DNA from: Crocodylus rhombifer
Taxonomy: Eukaryota > Chordata > Crocodylia > Crocodylidae
Assembly: GCA_038503035.1 (NCBI GenBank)
Contig: JAVSML010020426.1
Coordinates: 151,966-215,965, forward strand
DNA length: 64,000 nucleotides
Direction of reading: 5' to 3'
Under the pieces are notes generated by a model. It had not been told where the DNA came from. It saw only the letters and a list, made by a program, of their open reading frames with translations, and searched no databases. A program made the position numbers and the translations under genes. Of the stretch, positions 45,060 through 56,187 are shown one piece after another; position 1 is the stretch's first letter, and every line of letters begins with the position of its first letter.

Positions 45060-47010
45060 GTGTTTGCAATCCCTTGATTCAAGGATGGTCTCTACCATGG
45101 CTCATTGATAGGGCTTGAGGTGACTTAAGAGTCCCATCTTTGAGCCATAGATTCGTCCACAGAAGTTGCAGGTCTTTCTGCAGGGAAGAGTAGGCCATAG
45201 GCTGGGATTTCTCTCCTTTTCCTTCTTCTGTTTTCTGTTCTCTGCTTCAAGGGCAAGACACTTTACCTCAAAGTGGATGCGACTTGCAGCACCTCTGGAG
45301 TCAGTGAGTTGGCTCCTCCCACCTCTTGATATCTATGTCTGTTTTCTTGAGGAATGTGTGTCTTTCTAGCATTTCCACTGGCTGCCATGAGATCTCAGGC
45401 TGCAACTAAGCTGGGAGTAGAACACCTATTTTGGGAATTGAATCAGGCATTCACATGCAAAGTCTAGTCTAGTGAAGTTGTGCTTCAGCCTGAATCAGGG
45501 ACAGTGATTTGATTCATTGATTTGGATCACTATCCCTGATTCAATTTGGCTGAATCCAGATCTGAAGATTCAATCTGATTCAGAGAATCAGCGATTCAAA
45601 CATAGACACAGCTTTAAAAGATTTTTTACATACCTTGAGGTAGCAGGCACGGCTCGTGAAAATTGCAATGCTGGGGCGCATGGAGTGTCCCACAGGAGTG
45701 CAGGGGGGCCGTCCACATGCTCGGCGGCAAACCTGGAAGTGGACCAGAAGTACTTCTGATCCACTTCAGAGTCTGCCAGGGAGCGCACAGGGCACCGCCC
45801 CCGGCTCGGCAATCAGCCGCACCCTGGGTGCCCTCCCCAGACCCAGGAGGCACCAGTCACCAAGCCAAGGGGGTGCAGGGGAATCCCCCGCACACTCCCC
45901 AGCAGACCTGGAAGTGAACCAGAAGTGCTTTTGGTCCACTTCCAGGTCTGCTGCCAAGCACTCAGGGGAGCCCCCCCCCCATGCTTCTGTGGGACGCTTC
46001 TTGCGCCCCAGCATCACAGCACTCACAAGCCCCTGCTACCTAGAGGTATGTAGAAAAAACATTTAAAGATATGTCTTATGTTTGAATCTCCAAATCGATT
46101 CAGAGGGTTCCAATTCAATTCAGAGAGATTAAAGGGTCCTCTGATTCAATTCAGATTTGAAGATTCAGCCACTGAAGCGGGCCAAATCTCTGCCGAATCA
46201 AATCAGTGTCTAAAGCTTCGCACAGCCATACCCACTTTAGTTTTTTTGAGATTGAGAAGAGTCCCAAAGTTTGGTAGGTTTCTGCAAAGAGATCCAGCAC
46301 AGTCTGAAGGTTTTCCTCAAAGTGTTCAAGGATGATACAGTCATCAGCATATTGAAGCTCAAGGATGGTTGTTTAGAATACCTTGGTCTTTGAGTGAAAA
46401 TGTCCCAGATTGAACACCAAACAAATGGAGGGCTCTTCAATGTTGATTCCAGAAGAGAGAGAGTCATTAATGAGAACCAGCATAATGGTAAAAAAAAAAA
46501 AATGGAGAACAGAACTGTGGTGATGACACAACCTTGTTTGACCACAATTTGAATGACAAATGGATCTGTGTCTGATCTACTACAGAGTGTTTGCAGTCAT
46601 CTGGTCATGGAAAAGCCTCAGGACTTTGATGTATTTTTCTGGCCAGTACTTTCCACAAAGCTTTGCAATTTGATGGAGTCAAAGATCTTAGTCCTGATCC
46701 ATGTCCTGACGTTGTTCCTGGCACTTTTCTTGGACCTAGGAGGCAACAAAGATCATGTCATGCCCTGCAAGATGGTCTGAAACCACACTGAGATTCCAAC
46801 AGGATTTCCTCAGTAAGAGGCAGAAGCTGGTTCAGAAGGAGACAGGCGAGGATTTTCCGTGCTGTGGAAAGGAGGGCAATACCTGGATAGCTCCTTTCTT
46901 GAAGGTAGTCATGATGTTGGCATTCCTCAGGTCCCTTGTGATCTCCTTGTTGTTCCCTTTTTGGATGTATGCCTTGTTTTGTCTTTAGGGAAACATCAAT
47001 CATCAAGAGT
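45060..47010 (-). mobile_element. Non-CR1 LINE (RTE-like), antisense, split by a hAT element
   Basis: At 46758-47006 the minus strand encodes 'KILACLLLNQLLP' and 'LLESQCGFRPS', RT block 2-3 text of a LINE family distinct from CR1 and often annotated as jockey- or RTE-like. 46237-46545 continues with VKQGCVITTVLFSIFF and, in a shifted frame, a QYADD-like motif near 46345. The C-terminal part lies at about 45115-45180, reading TCNFCGRIYGSKMGLLSHLK, a Cys-His finger. The hAT-like element 45488-46228 separates these. Frameshifts show it is dead. Confidence 0.7.
45488..46228. mobile_element. Copy of the GATTCG-rich hAT family inside a LINE
   Basis: It shares with 53683-54605 the 'gggacagtgattygatt' and 'gaatctgattcagaga' text at the left and 'agcttcgcacagcc' at the right. 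The core is different: two facing 'cctggaagtggaccagaagt' words (45741-45760, and inverted about 45907-45950) form an inverted repeat. The left terminus has decayed and no duplication was found. Confidence 0.6.
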
Positions 47011-47038
47011 AACTATCTTTTTTCTCTTTTTGCTAAAA

Positions 47039-47440
47039 CAGGGCTGTCCAATTGAGAGCCCACTAGCCACATATGGACCACAAGGGGTCAAGCTGTGCCC
47101 CCACAAGCTCCTGCTCAGCAACTGTTTCTGTTTTCCCTATTGCTCTAGCTGCAATGGCAGCTGGGGGCCCTGGACTTCCCCTACTTTCTCTAGCTACCAC
47201 TTTCTGCCCCCATCCCAGGAAATAGGGCAATGTAGAGCATGGCATGGGGAACAGAGGTGAGTCTGGGACTGCAAGAGAAGCAAATGCAGGGGTGTCTGTA
47301 TGCTGCACAATGCAGCAGCAGGTGGGAGATGTACACAGGTGTGTGGTATAGTAGCAGTGGGCACCCGTGGTATACCAGTGAGGGAAGACCTGTGGCTTAT
47401 CCTGGTGTGGTCTGTGCAGCATGTGGCCCTTGCTGATGAG
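47039..47440. mobile_element. hAT-like MITE
   Basis: The left end CAGGGCTGTCCAATTGAGAG is a hAT-type terminus (compare CAGGGCTGTCCAACCT). The right part 'cagcatgtggcccttgctgatgaggc' is a degenerate partner. Target duplication not found. Confidence 0.5.
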
Positions 47441-47449
47441 GCTCATGAA

Positions 47450-49387
47450 AAAAGCTCTCTACAGCTAATGAAAATGGAAATAAAGAATATTGTGAAAATG
47501 AAAGTTTACTTAAGCTTTACAGTTCAAATGTGTTAACTGATTTTCCTTCCTTTTCTGTATTTTTAAGACCGAGTTAGTTGTTGTTACACTGGAAATGACC
47601 CAGCGATAATTTGGCCTGAAACCCCAAACCATAATTAACTGTTAAAGGTCCAACAGGGAACAAGAGTTTCTTATTAACATCTTGTCCCTGGCAGGGCCCA
47701 TGACATCCCTCATTTTAGCGCAACTGCTTTATTCCTTATTGCTTTGTTGTTTTTTCCTAATCTACCCCATATGTATTTGATACTGGTAGTAATTGCTTGC
47801 TTGATCATTATATTTGTTCTCAACTCAGAGGCTAGTCCCATTGTGTGCTTCAGGAATGGGTTCAGAGACCCAGGGAGGAGATATGGTGTAGGAAGTTTCC
47901 AATGTTGCCCGTGAGCTGTAAATAATTAAAAGACTTCTGGTTTTAGGGACCTTGATTTCTCATGTCCCATCAGTGCCTGTTTACATAAACCTTTAAAGAA
48001 GAGAAATGTTAAGGAAAAAAAGAAGAACAAAAAGACAGGAAGAAAAGCATGAAGAATTGAATTTGGTGTTAACCAACCAGCTCTTGGCATTGTTAACATG
48101 TAAACAGGCTACTTTAAAGTCCCATTTGTCATTTGTTTTTTGGTATATTTAGACCCCTGGTGACTCAGGTATAAGCTGAGTAGAAACAACAGAGAGGTAT
48201 GCAAGAAAGAGTGCATTAAATGGATACCTATGTCCATTTTTGGTATGTGCTTATTAAAAGACCCCAGTAGTCTGTCAGGAAGGAAATGAAACACTAATCT
48301 GATCTATGTTGAAACTCCATAACCCAGTTCACTGGAATATCAACTCTATAAAGTCAGAATGAAGATGTCTCTGGTATTTAAGATAATTATTTGGCCTTTT
48401 TATCAAGAGAGGAAGTAGAGTACAGCATAAAGAAAGATCAAAGGGGCTATTTTCAACCCAGTCCACAGTCTTTCATTAATAGCTTTAAAAACATACTCAG
48501 GAAAAACACTGAGTGTTTTATTGCGATGTCGCACATACCTACAAATCCACTACAAAAAAAGTACAATAGTGCAGGTTAAGTTGTCTAAAATCTGCATTTT
48601 GTATCTCAAAAGATATCACCATGTGTCCAGCAGCTTTTAAGCATGAAGTATTCATCATCCAGTGAGGAACGCAGGGGAAAAGAATATCTGAAATAGCAAA
48701 GCATCTTCCATTGACATCATAATATAGGCTGATGTCAAATTCAGCAAGCTTGTCTACTGTTTCTTAGATAGACACTTATACTAGAGTACAATGGTAAGGA
48801 ACCAGTGAATTTGTTTCTTGCACAAGTTTCTCCATTGCAAAAATCAGGAATGCTTAAAATGAAGGAGGGCAAATGGACAAAAGACAATGGCACAGCGTGT
48901 TCCTCATTTGCTGTAGTCAGTAGGCCAGTGATACAAATATCCAAGACGACATCCTACAATAGCCTGTTGTCTATCACTTAGGGTCAGATCTCTGGTTGGT
49001 GTTAATTTGCAAAGCTCAAATCAGGTCTCCACTTGTTCAGAGCTTGTCCATGCTAAGACTTCTTTAGAAATTAGATGCACCTCTGGGGTATTTGGGAGGG
49101 GAGGGTAGCAGGGAGAGCACTGGCATTTGATCTCTACACAAACAATTCTTCTGTCCACCAAGGGATATCCCACAGTCCATCCCAAAGTTGCCCAGAACAC
49201 ACTAAGCCAGGAAGCACTCTAAGGGACCTACTATACCTACTCATGCCACAATGCACTATAATTAACATATTATGGTGATGTGTAGATGCAGGTTTGAACT
49301 GCAGTGTGGTTTAACACTGAACAAATGCTATAGGGTGAATACATGGTCAGTCTAGCTGTAGGGGTTTAACTACAGCAATGTAAGTGT
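47450..49387. other. No recognised feature
   Basis: AT-rich DNA without a recognised exon or repeat family. Confidence 0.4.
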
Positions 49388-49960
49388 AACCTACCAGGCC
49401 CTGGGGTTGGCCATGTCACCCCCCCCACCCAGTGGCCACATGGACCTCCACTCCCTTACCCACTCTGGCCTCCCAGGACGCATCCAGATGAGCCTGCATG
49501 TGCCTCTTACCCTGCCTCAAGCCCCTGTGAAGCGGGGCAAGAGGCATGTGTGGGAACAAAAAAATGTTTGCACTGCAAGTTTGCATATCCAGGGGTCTAA
49601 AAAAATGGAACAACAAAAAGCAGGGCAGGGCATCCCCTGAGGCAACTGGAGGCTGGGTCCTCCAGGGAGACACTCTGGCTGCCAGAGTGTCTCCATGGTT
49701 GGCCCCTCACCGTGGTGCTGAAACACGTGGCTGGCCAGGCTGTGTGTTCAGCACCAGGGCTCCAGTGATGGTAAATAAGGGGTCAGGTAGGGCTGGAGAA
49801 GGGGACAATGTGGGGGACCCCTGTGGGCCCTGCCCACTCCCCCAGCCCCCCCAGTCCCTGCCCTGCCTGGCCCCTCCCCCTGCCAGCCCCCCAGACCTCC
49901 CCTGCTCCCTGCCCAGCCGGGCCCTGCCACCCTCGGGGCGCCTGTGCCACCTAATCATGT
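49388..49960. mobile_element. LTR-like start related to 21039 and 23527
   Basis: TGTAACCTACCAGGCCCTGG followed by 'ggttggccatgtcacccccc' parallels the first 40 bp of the LTR at 23527. Beyond about 100 bp the likeness fades and GC-rich repeats begin. The right end is unknown. Confidence 0.4.
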
Positions 49961-50640
49961 CAGGCCCATGGCAGCAGGACCCGGCATGGTGGGCACAGCA
50001 GGAGCAGCCCCAGGGCTGGCAGGACCCAGCGGTTCCCACGCGCTGCGCCGGGTCCTACTGCCCTGGGCCCAGCCTGGCTGGGCAGTACAGTCCCAAGGGG
50101 ACTGCACACTGCACTGGGTCCTGCTGCCCTGGGCCCAGCCCAGGCAGCCAGCACAGGGGCCCAGAGGGCAGCAGGGCCTAGCATGTGATGCCTTCACGCT
50201 GTGCCAGGTCCTGCCACCCTGGGCCTGGCCTGGCCAGGCGGCACAGGGGCCCTGAGGGTGGCAGGGCTCTGCTGTACCACATGCCACACTAGGTCCTGCC
50301 ACCAAAGGCCCGGCACAGCCGAATGGCAGAGGGACCTCAGGGCTGGAAAGACACAGCTGAGCCCAGCACGCAGTCCCTGCACACTGTGTTGGGTCCTGCC
50401 ACCAAGGGCCTGGCAGAGGGGCCCCAAGGGCAGCAGATCCTGCCACCAAGTGCCCAGCCTGGCCCGGCAGCAGAGAGGCCCCAGGACCTGGCTGGGCCCA
50501 GCAGGCGGTCCCTGTGTGCTACTCTGGGCACTGCCAGCAAGGGCTTGGCCCAGCTGGGTGGCAGATGGTCCCCAGGGCCAGCAGGTACCGGCTGGGCCTG
50601 GTGCATGTTCCCCGCATATCACGCCAGGTCTTGGCGACAT
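49960..50640. repeat. Degenerate GC-rich minisatellite, units about 50-100 bp
   Basis: About seven imperfect units each contain 'gggtcctgccaccctgggcc'-like text: starts near 50047, 50115, 50203, 50286, 50388, 50443 and 50525. Units end with 'ggcacaggggccctgagggtggcaggg'-like text. The long open frames on both strands (up to 211 aa) result from GC-rich repetition. They have no known domain and no splice sites. Confidence 0.7.
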
Positions 50641-50689
50641 GGCTCAGAGTGCCCCACTCCCACTGCTGCCGCTAAAGGTAAGTTATGGG

Positions 50690-50703
50690 CCGGGGGGGGG
50701 GGG
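50690..50703 (+). repeat. Poly-G run
   Basis: About 13 consecutive G at the junction of two minisatellites. Prone to sequencing error and G-quadruplex formation. Confidence 0.9.
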
Positions 50704-50734
50704 TTGAAGCCCTTTAGGGTGCCTCAGACCCTGG

Positions 50735-50935
50735 TCAGGTGGGCTGTGGCCCTTCAGGGGGAGCTGGGACCCTGGGCGGGGGGGCTGTGGCCCTCCAGGG
50801 GGAGCTGGGACACTGGGGGGAGGCTAGGGCCCTCCAGGGGGAGCTGGGACCCTGGGCGGGGGGGCTGAGGCCCTGTGGGGGATTAGGGCTGTGGCCCTCC
50901 AGGGGGGAGCTGGGGCCCTGTGGCAGGAGGGGACA
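50735..50935 (+). repeat. G-rich minisatellite, unit about 43 bp
   Basis: Four to five units of the pattern 'ggccctccagggggagctgg' + 'gaccctgggcggggggg' + 'ctgt' occur in tandem. The G-strand is plus. Runs of four or more G recur in every unit. Confidence 0.85.
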
Positions 50936-51276
50936 TTCCATGTGCTGTGTGGTGGGCTGCACCCTGTGGGGGCCAGGGGACCCACCCCTCCTGAGCTGCC
51001 CCCCCACAAGGTCCCCCACAGTCCCCCCAGCAATCGCCCCACACCTACCCACACACCAACCCACATCCCTCCATACACATCCACCTGCTTTCCCACCCCC
51101 TTCCTGCAAACACCACATACCCCCATCACACATCCATTGTGTGCGAAGAAAACCAGAAGTACAGATCAACACATATAGGTATTTAGAATTTTTTTATCAT
51201 GATGACAGAGACACTGGTAGACTTCCACATTACTTTAACATTGTAAATATACCAATAAAGCATTACCCAACTGATT

Positions 51277-51332
51277 GCTCTCTCTCTCTCTGTCTATATA
51301 TATGTGTGTGTGTGGGTGGGTGGGTGGGTGTA
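51277..51332 (+). repeat. Compound microsatellite
   Basis: (CT)n, then (TA)n, (TG)n and (GGTG)n follow each other within 56 bp. Confidence 0.9.
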
Positions 51333-51429
51333 TAGAGTGGCCTTTTGTGTTAATTGTGGAAAAATATGGATTTGGGGATACTTTTAAAAATGGATTTGGG
51401 ATGCTGCTGCAGCAGTCCAGCTGGCACAA

Positions 51430-51706
51430 GGGGTAGTGTCCCCAGGTACCAAGTGGCTGAGCCCCAGAAGCTCCAAAGAGCAAATAGTCCTATGCTGCTT
51501 GCCAGGGCAGCTTTTTGTACAGATGAGGCCAGATCCAGGAGAGCCAGGCAGGGTTATTGTGCCACAAGTGGTCCAATTTGCTCCACAACAAAGTGCATGT
51601 CTGAGCACATGTGCTGAGGCAAAAAGCACCGGCTCATATTTGCACCGCTTCTATTTGAGCTGCTCCAAGCGCACATACTTGCATGTGTAGACGCACCCCC
51701 AGAGTT
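51430..51706. mobile_element. DNA element fragment ending in a 'gtgtagacgcacccc' terminus
   Basis: The right end 'cttgcatgtgtagacgcacccc' in reverse reads GGGGTGCGTCTACACATGCA, similar to 'gggggtgcctatacatgtgc' at 27902. The left end was not found. Confidence 0.45.
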
Positions 51707-53462
51707 CTACCCTGCTGTCTTGCCTGCCCCATCTTGATGTTAAAGTTAACCAGGGAAGCTGCTGTAGGAGTAAATGTAGTCGGGCTTCTGACCTACTTGA
51801 CTAGAAAAACAGACAGAGACCAGAAGTGCTGATAATGCTTATTTCAGTTACATGTTTTGAGATAAGAAATCCTGCATGTCTTATTACCCTGTGCACAGAT
51901 GTCCAATTAAGTAAACTTGTTTTAGTTTCTCCAAGGTCGTATTTTTTTGTCTCTCTTTATCTGTCTTAAGTATAAAGGTGCTTGAAAACTTAGAGAGGAG
52001 GAGGATTCCTTTGAAACAGACAAGTGGGTAATTCCCCTTGCTGTATGAAATCCTCCCTGTGATCACAGTATAGCCCTAAATAAAGAAAGGCTGGCTCTGT
52101 CAGTTCTCATTCAACCACAACGCAAAGTTTGATTTCTTCCACACTGCCCTTAGAGATCAGTGGGCTCAGGGCTCCCTGTTGACCTGGCTTCTCTTCAGGG
52201 CCTACTGGGCCTGCTCAATTCAGTTCCCTGCCATACAGCACAGTCTCTCTGTCTCAAGGGCATGGGCTCAGAGGGACTCTTCAGACCTTAAATCTTTGTC
52301 TGGGCTTCAGCATTCTGGATGTGGCCTTCTTGCTCTAACTGGACCCCACAGTCCCAGAACCCTGGGCTCCTGGGTTAGGGACAGACATTCAAAAAGCCTG
52401 AGCCTGAATTGATTCAATCTTTGCAGGTTAGTCTAACCTGGCTAGGTTGAACCGGTTTGCACCTGCACAGACATTCCCTCTGGACTAAAGAAATTCAAGC
52501 ACATGTCTCCAATGGCTCAAGCTAGAAGCTGGGGGGCACTAGAGTAGCCCTCCCTTCTCTTCCACAGTGATGAGCTGAGGAGGGGCATGGCCAGGCCCAG
52601 GGAGGACACTCTGATTAGGGAGGGGTATAAACCTCCACCTTGCTTGCACCATCCCAGGCTTTTCCCCACTCTCTGCTCAAGGGACAGGAGTGTTGTCACA
52701 CCCCAGGCCCAGGCTAACACTCTGAAGCAAAAGGGGTGGAGGGGTTCAGTGCATGCTTCTGTTCAAACTGTACTAATAGCCTACTGCACAGTCTTATTAG
52801 TAAGTGTCCCTAAATAACCATGGGCCAGTGCTAATGCACATACAGTCCCTCTAGGTATTGTGCATTTAGTTAGGACTTCATTAAGCAAGTACTAAACTAA
52901 ATGTGCAGTATGTAAGGCATATTAATAAATATGTGCCCTCTTGTGCCTCAGCTTCCCCATCTGTAAAATGGGTTACAGATAATACCTGTCTCACAAGTGG
53001 GATGAAAATAAGTAGTAGCCCTCCTTACTATTTTAAAAGTTCTCTCAGGGCTGAAAGTAAAACAAGCTAAAAAAATGCAACATATGGCTTTAAAATATCC
53101 CCGTTTTGAATGCTCCTCAAATATATACGTAAGCAGAAGTTATGCATACAGAGTAAGCTACTGGGAGAAAAATCATTTTTCTCCATCTTGTTTCATCATA
53201 TGATGGTAAAGGGCACAACCTGAGACATCTGAGATGCAAGTAAGGGATGACTCAAATACATTTAAGACAAAGCAGTCTCTGCAGGTACTATTTATTTATC
53301 TTGGTTTGACAAAGATGGCTAGCAAAGTTACATAAATTGTCACAAGTCCTCAAAAAGACTGAGACCTGAAAGCACATTAAAGCAAAGACAAATCTCTTGA
53401 TGCTCTTCAGAATCTCTGAGGAGACTATGTTGTGTAGGAATCTGTCTGCATTAGAAAATATT
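51707..53462. other. No recognised feature
   Basis: Unique-looking DNA; no splice-supported exon or repeat family recognised. Confidence 0.4.
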
Positions 53463-53540
53463 ATCCTGTTTGAACCGGGAATTGAACCTGTGATTAATTG
53501 ACCCAATGCTAAATGTGAATGCAAGGGCACCCCTGGATCC
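53463..53540 (-). repeat. tRNA-like SINE fragment
   Basis: On the minus strand 'caGGTTCAATTCCcgg' is a good B-box, with an A-box-like 'ttagcattgggt' upstream. The rest does not fold as a complete tRNA, so this is a SINE or tRNA pseudogene piece. Confidence 0.45.
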
Positions 53541-53682
53541 TTCTGTGGTTAGAACAAGGAGCAAAGAGTCAAGGCTCTGGGGTTTGCTCCCAACTCTGTC
53601 AGTGGCCCACTACATGCCTGGGAGCAATCCTTCTCGAACATCAGCTTCCTCTTCTGTGGAACAGAGATAAGATAATGCTAGG

Positions 53683-54605
53683 TAGGCCTGTGCAAAGCAG
53701 CTAGCATTCGCTTTGGATTCGGATTCGTCTGATTCAGGAGACAGTGATTCGATTTGATTTTAATCACTGTCCCAAATCAAATCTGGCTGAATCTGATTCG
53801 GAGATTTGGCTGCTGCTAAATCTCTGAATCAGCCAGACTCATTCCTCCAGCCCAGCAATGGCTGTCCTGCCTTCCCCAGCTCCTGGCACTTTGAAAAAAA
53901 AAAGTCCTGACTCAGTGGATGCTGCCAGGCAGGGGGCAACCCCCGCTGCTTGCCACTGCATGGGGGGCTCTGCACAAGCCCCCCGACTTACCCCCCTGCT
54001 GTCCCAGCCCCCCCCCATGGCTGCCCTGCCCGCTGCGGCTCTGGCCCTTTAAGAAAGAAAAAAAAAACAGAGAAAAACCCCACACACCATTCCTGCTGCC
54101 AGAGAGCGATCCCTACCGCCCTGCGCCACATGGGGGCTCTGTGCCAGCCTCCCGAAGCCCTGAGGCTGGAGGGAGCATCAGGGGGATCCTGGAAGAGCCC
54201 CCCCATGCAGCATGGGGCAGTGGGGGCAGCAGGGATCACCCCCCCCACCTGGCAGCACCCAGTGAACACTGGGGCTTTTCTTTAAAGGGCTGGCAGCTGG
54301 GGTGGGCAGGGCAGCTGGGGGGGGGGGCTGGGGGAGCAGGCAGGGGATGGGGCCTGGCAGGGGTCTCCCCATGGTCCCCTCCCCCTTCCTCCAGCCCCCC
54401 CCCCCCACCTCCTACTTACCTGCTCTGGCTGCGGTCACCAGGGACTGCCCAAATCATCAAAGCTCTCCAAATCTTTTCTGAAGATTCAGAGAGCTTCAAA
54501 TCAATTCAGACCTTTTAATTGGTCCCCTGATTCAATTCAGATTCAGAGATCTGGCCGCCAAATGCATCTGCATCAAATCACCACTCAAAGCTTTGCACAG
54601 TCCTA
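53683..54605. mobile_element. Complete hAT-type MITE, GATTCG-rich family
   Basis: Perfect 8-bp duplications ATGCTAGG lie at 53675-53682 and 54606-54613. Ends TAGGCCTGTGCAAAGC and, in reverse, TAGGACTGTGCAAAGC differ at one base. Both sub-terminal regions are rich in GATTCGGATTCG or its reverse, and the 923-bp body is C-rich with oligo-A near 53890 and 54060. No transposase. This copy defines the family also seen at 18476-19395 and 45488-46228. Confidence 0.9.
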
Positions 54606-54621
54606 ATGCTAGGGGTCAGAC

Positions 54622-54790
54622 CAGGGGAGGGCAAAATACAACCTGCCAGGCCATTCTATCTGGCCCACAGGTCCCCTAAAAAGTTTAGAAAATTAATATT
54701 TATCTGCCCCTGGCTGCCTGTCATGTGGCCCTCAATGGCTTGCCAAAACTCAGTAAGTGGCCCTCCACCCAAAATAATTGCCCACCCCTG
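54622..54790. mobile_element. Short hAT-type MITE, 169 bp
   Basis: Flanks GGTCAGAC (54614-54621) and GGTTAGAC (54791-54798) agree at 7 of 8. Ends CAGGGGAGGGCAAAATA and, in reverse, CAGGGGTGGGCAATTAT are inverted repeats. It begins right after the target duplication of the preceding element. It shares its right end with 20800-20860. Confidence 0.85.
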
Positions 54791-55112
54791 GGTTAGACTG
54801 TGCAAGGGAGGGAGGGAGGCAGAAGCCCTGTTCTGCAATGGAGGATCTCCATTTGTGAATCACATTACTTCTGCAATACATGTCCCTCTTCCATCCCTCC
54901 ATCTTCCCTCCCCACCCGTTTCATCCTTCTGAATCCATTGAACCCTTCTTCTTGTCCAGGACATTGAACCCTTCCTCTTGCATCAGCAGACAGAGACTGA
55001 AGAGTGGGCTAGGAAGGGAGGCTTCTTGTGACCAGGAAAAGTACATCTTTGATAGAACCAAGTACCAATGAAGCCACGGAAGACCACCCAAAAGGCAGGA
55101 AGTCAGCTGGGG

Positions 55113-56187
55113 TCATAGGATCCCAGCAAGATAAGCATCCAATTTACTCTTGAAGGTGTTCAATGTAGGTGCTTGAACCACCTCCAATGGCAGGCTGTTC
55201 CAGACCTTGTGAGCTCGGACAGTAAAGAAATTCTTCCTTATGTCCAGCCTGAAACAGTCTTGCAGTAGTTTATAACCGTTCGACCTCATCATCCCTTCGG
55301 GCGCTCTGGTGAACAAATGTTCCCCCAGGTACTGGTGGTCACCCCTGATAAACTTATAGGTGGCCACCAGATCACCCCTGAGCCTGCACTTTTCCAGGCT
55401 AAAGAGCCCCATGGCTCTCAGCCTGTCATTGTAAGGTCTGTTTTCCTGACCTCTGATCATACATGTGGCTCTCCTCTGGACTCTCTCAAGCTTCGCCTCA
55501 TCCTTTTTGAATCGTGGAGCCCACAATTGGACACAGTACTCCAGCTGCAGCCTCACCAAGGCCGAGTACAAGGGAAGAAAGATGTTCCGTTATTTGCTTG
55601 AGAAGCATCTATGGATGCAAGCCAGTAGTTTGGTCGCTTTACTAGCCACAGCATCATATTGCAGGCTCATGTTCATCTTGTGGTCAATCATGACCCCCAA
55701 GCTCTTTTCATCCATAGTGCTAGCCAGCTTAGCACCGCCAAGTCTATAAGCATGCTGCAGGTTTTTCCTCCCAAGGTAGAGAACCTTGCATTTTTTGGTG
55801 TTAAACACCATCAGTTTCTCATCCGCCCATTTTCTGAGCCTGTCAAGGTCAGCTTGGATGGCCCTCCTGTTCTCAGGTGTGGATGCTTTACCCCAAAGTT
55901 TGGTGCCATCAGCAAACTTGGTCAGTCCATTTCTGACACCAATGTCCACATCATTAATGAAGATGTTGAATACTGTTGGCCCAAGGACAGAGCCTTGGGG
56001 GACCCCACTGGTCACAGGGCACCACAACAATTGACTTCTGTCAACCACCAGCCTCTGGGTCCGACCACGGCCAATTCCCCAGCCAGTGGATCATGGTGAT
56101 GTCGAGGCCGCAGTTAGTCAGTTTAGCCAAGAGGTGATCATGGGATACCAAATCAAAGGCTTTTTTAAAGTCAAGATATATGACATC
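55113..56187 (-). pseudogene. CR1 ORF2, RT palm to C-terminus (left part)
   Basis: Two adjacent 152-aa frames: 55590-56048 with [20 protein letters not shown] and FADG in place of FADD (about 55903-55918), and 55113-55571 with the C-terminus ending FKSKLDAYLAGIL. The text at 56140-56187 ([10 protein letters not shown]) is the palm start and joins across the insertion to 58115. Confidence 0.9.

Noticed and set aside
49546..50868. Several 100-211-aa open frames on both strands
   Set aside because: They arise from GC-rich minisatellite repetition; composition is Pro/Gly/Ala/Trp-rich and frames coexist on both strands.
56086..56187. Upstream extension of the long frame to 57366
   Set aside because: The first 34 residues are read through antisense CR1 sequence; the real CR1 text starts at 56188.
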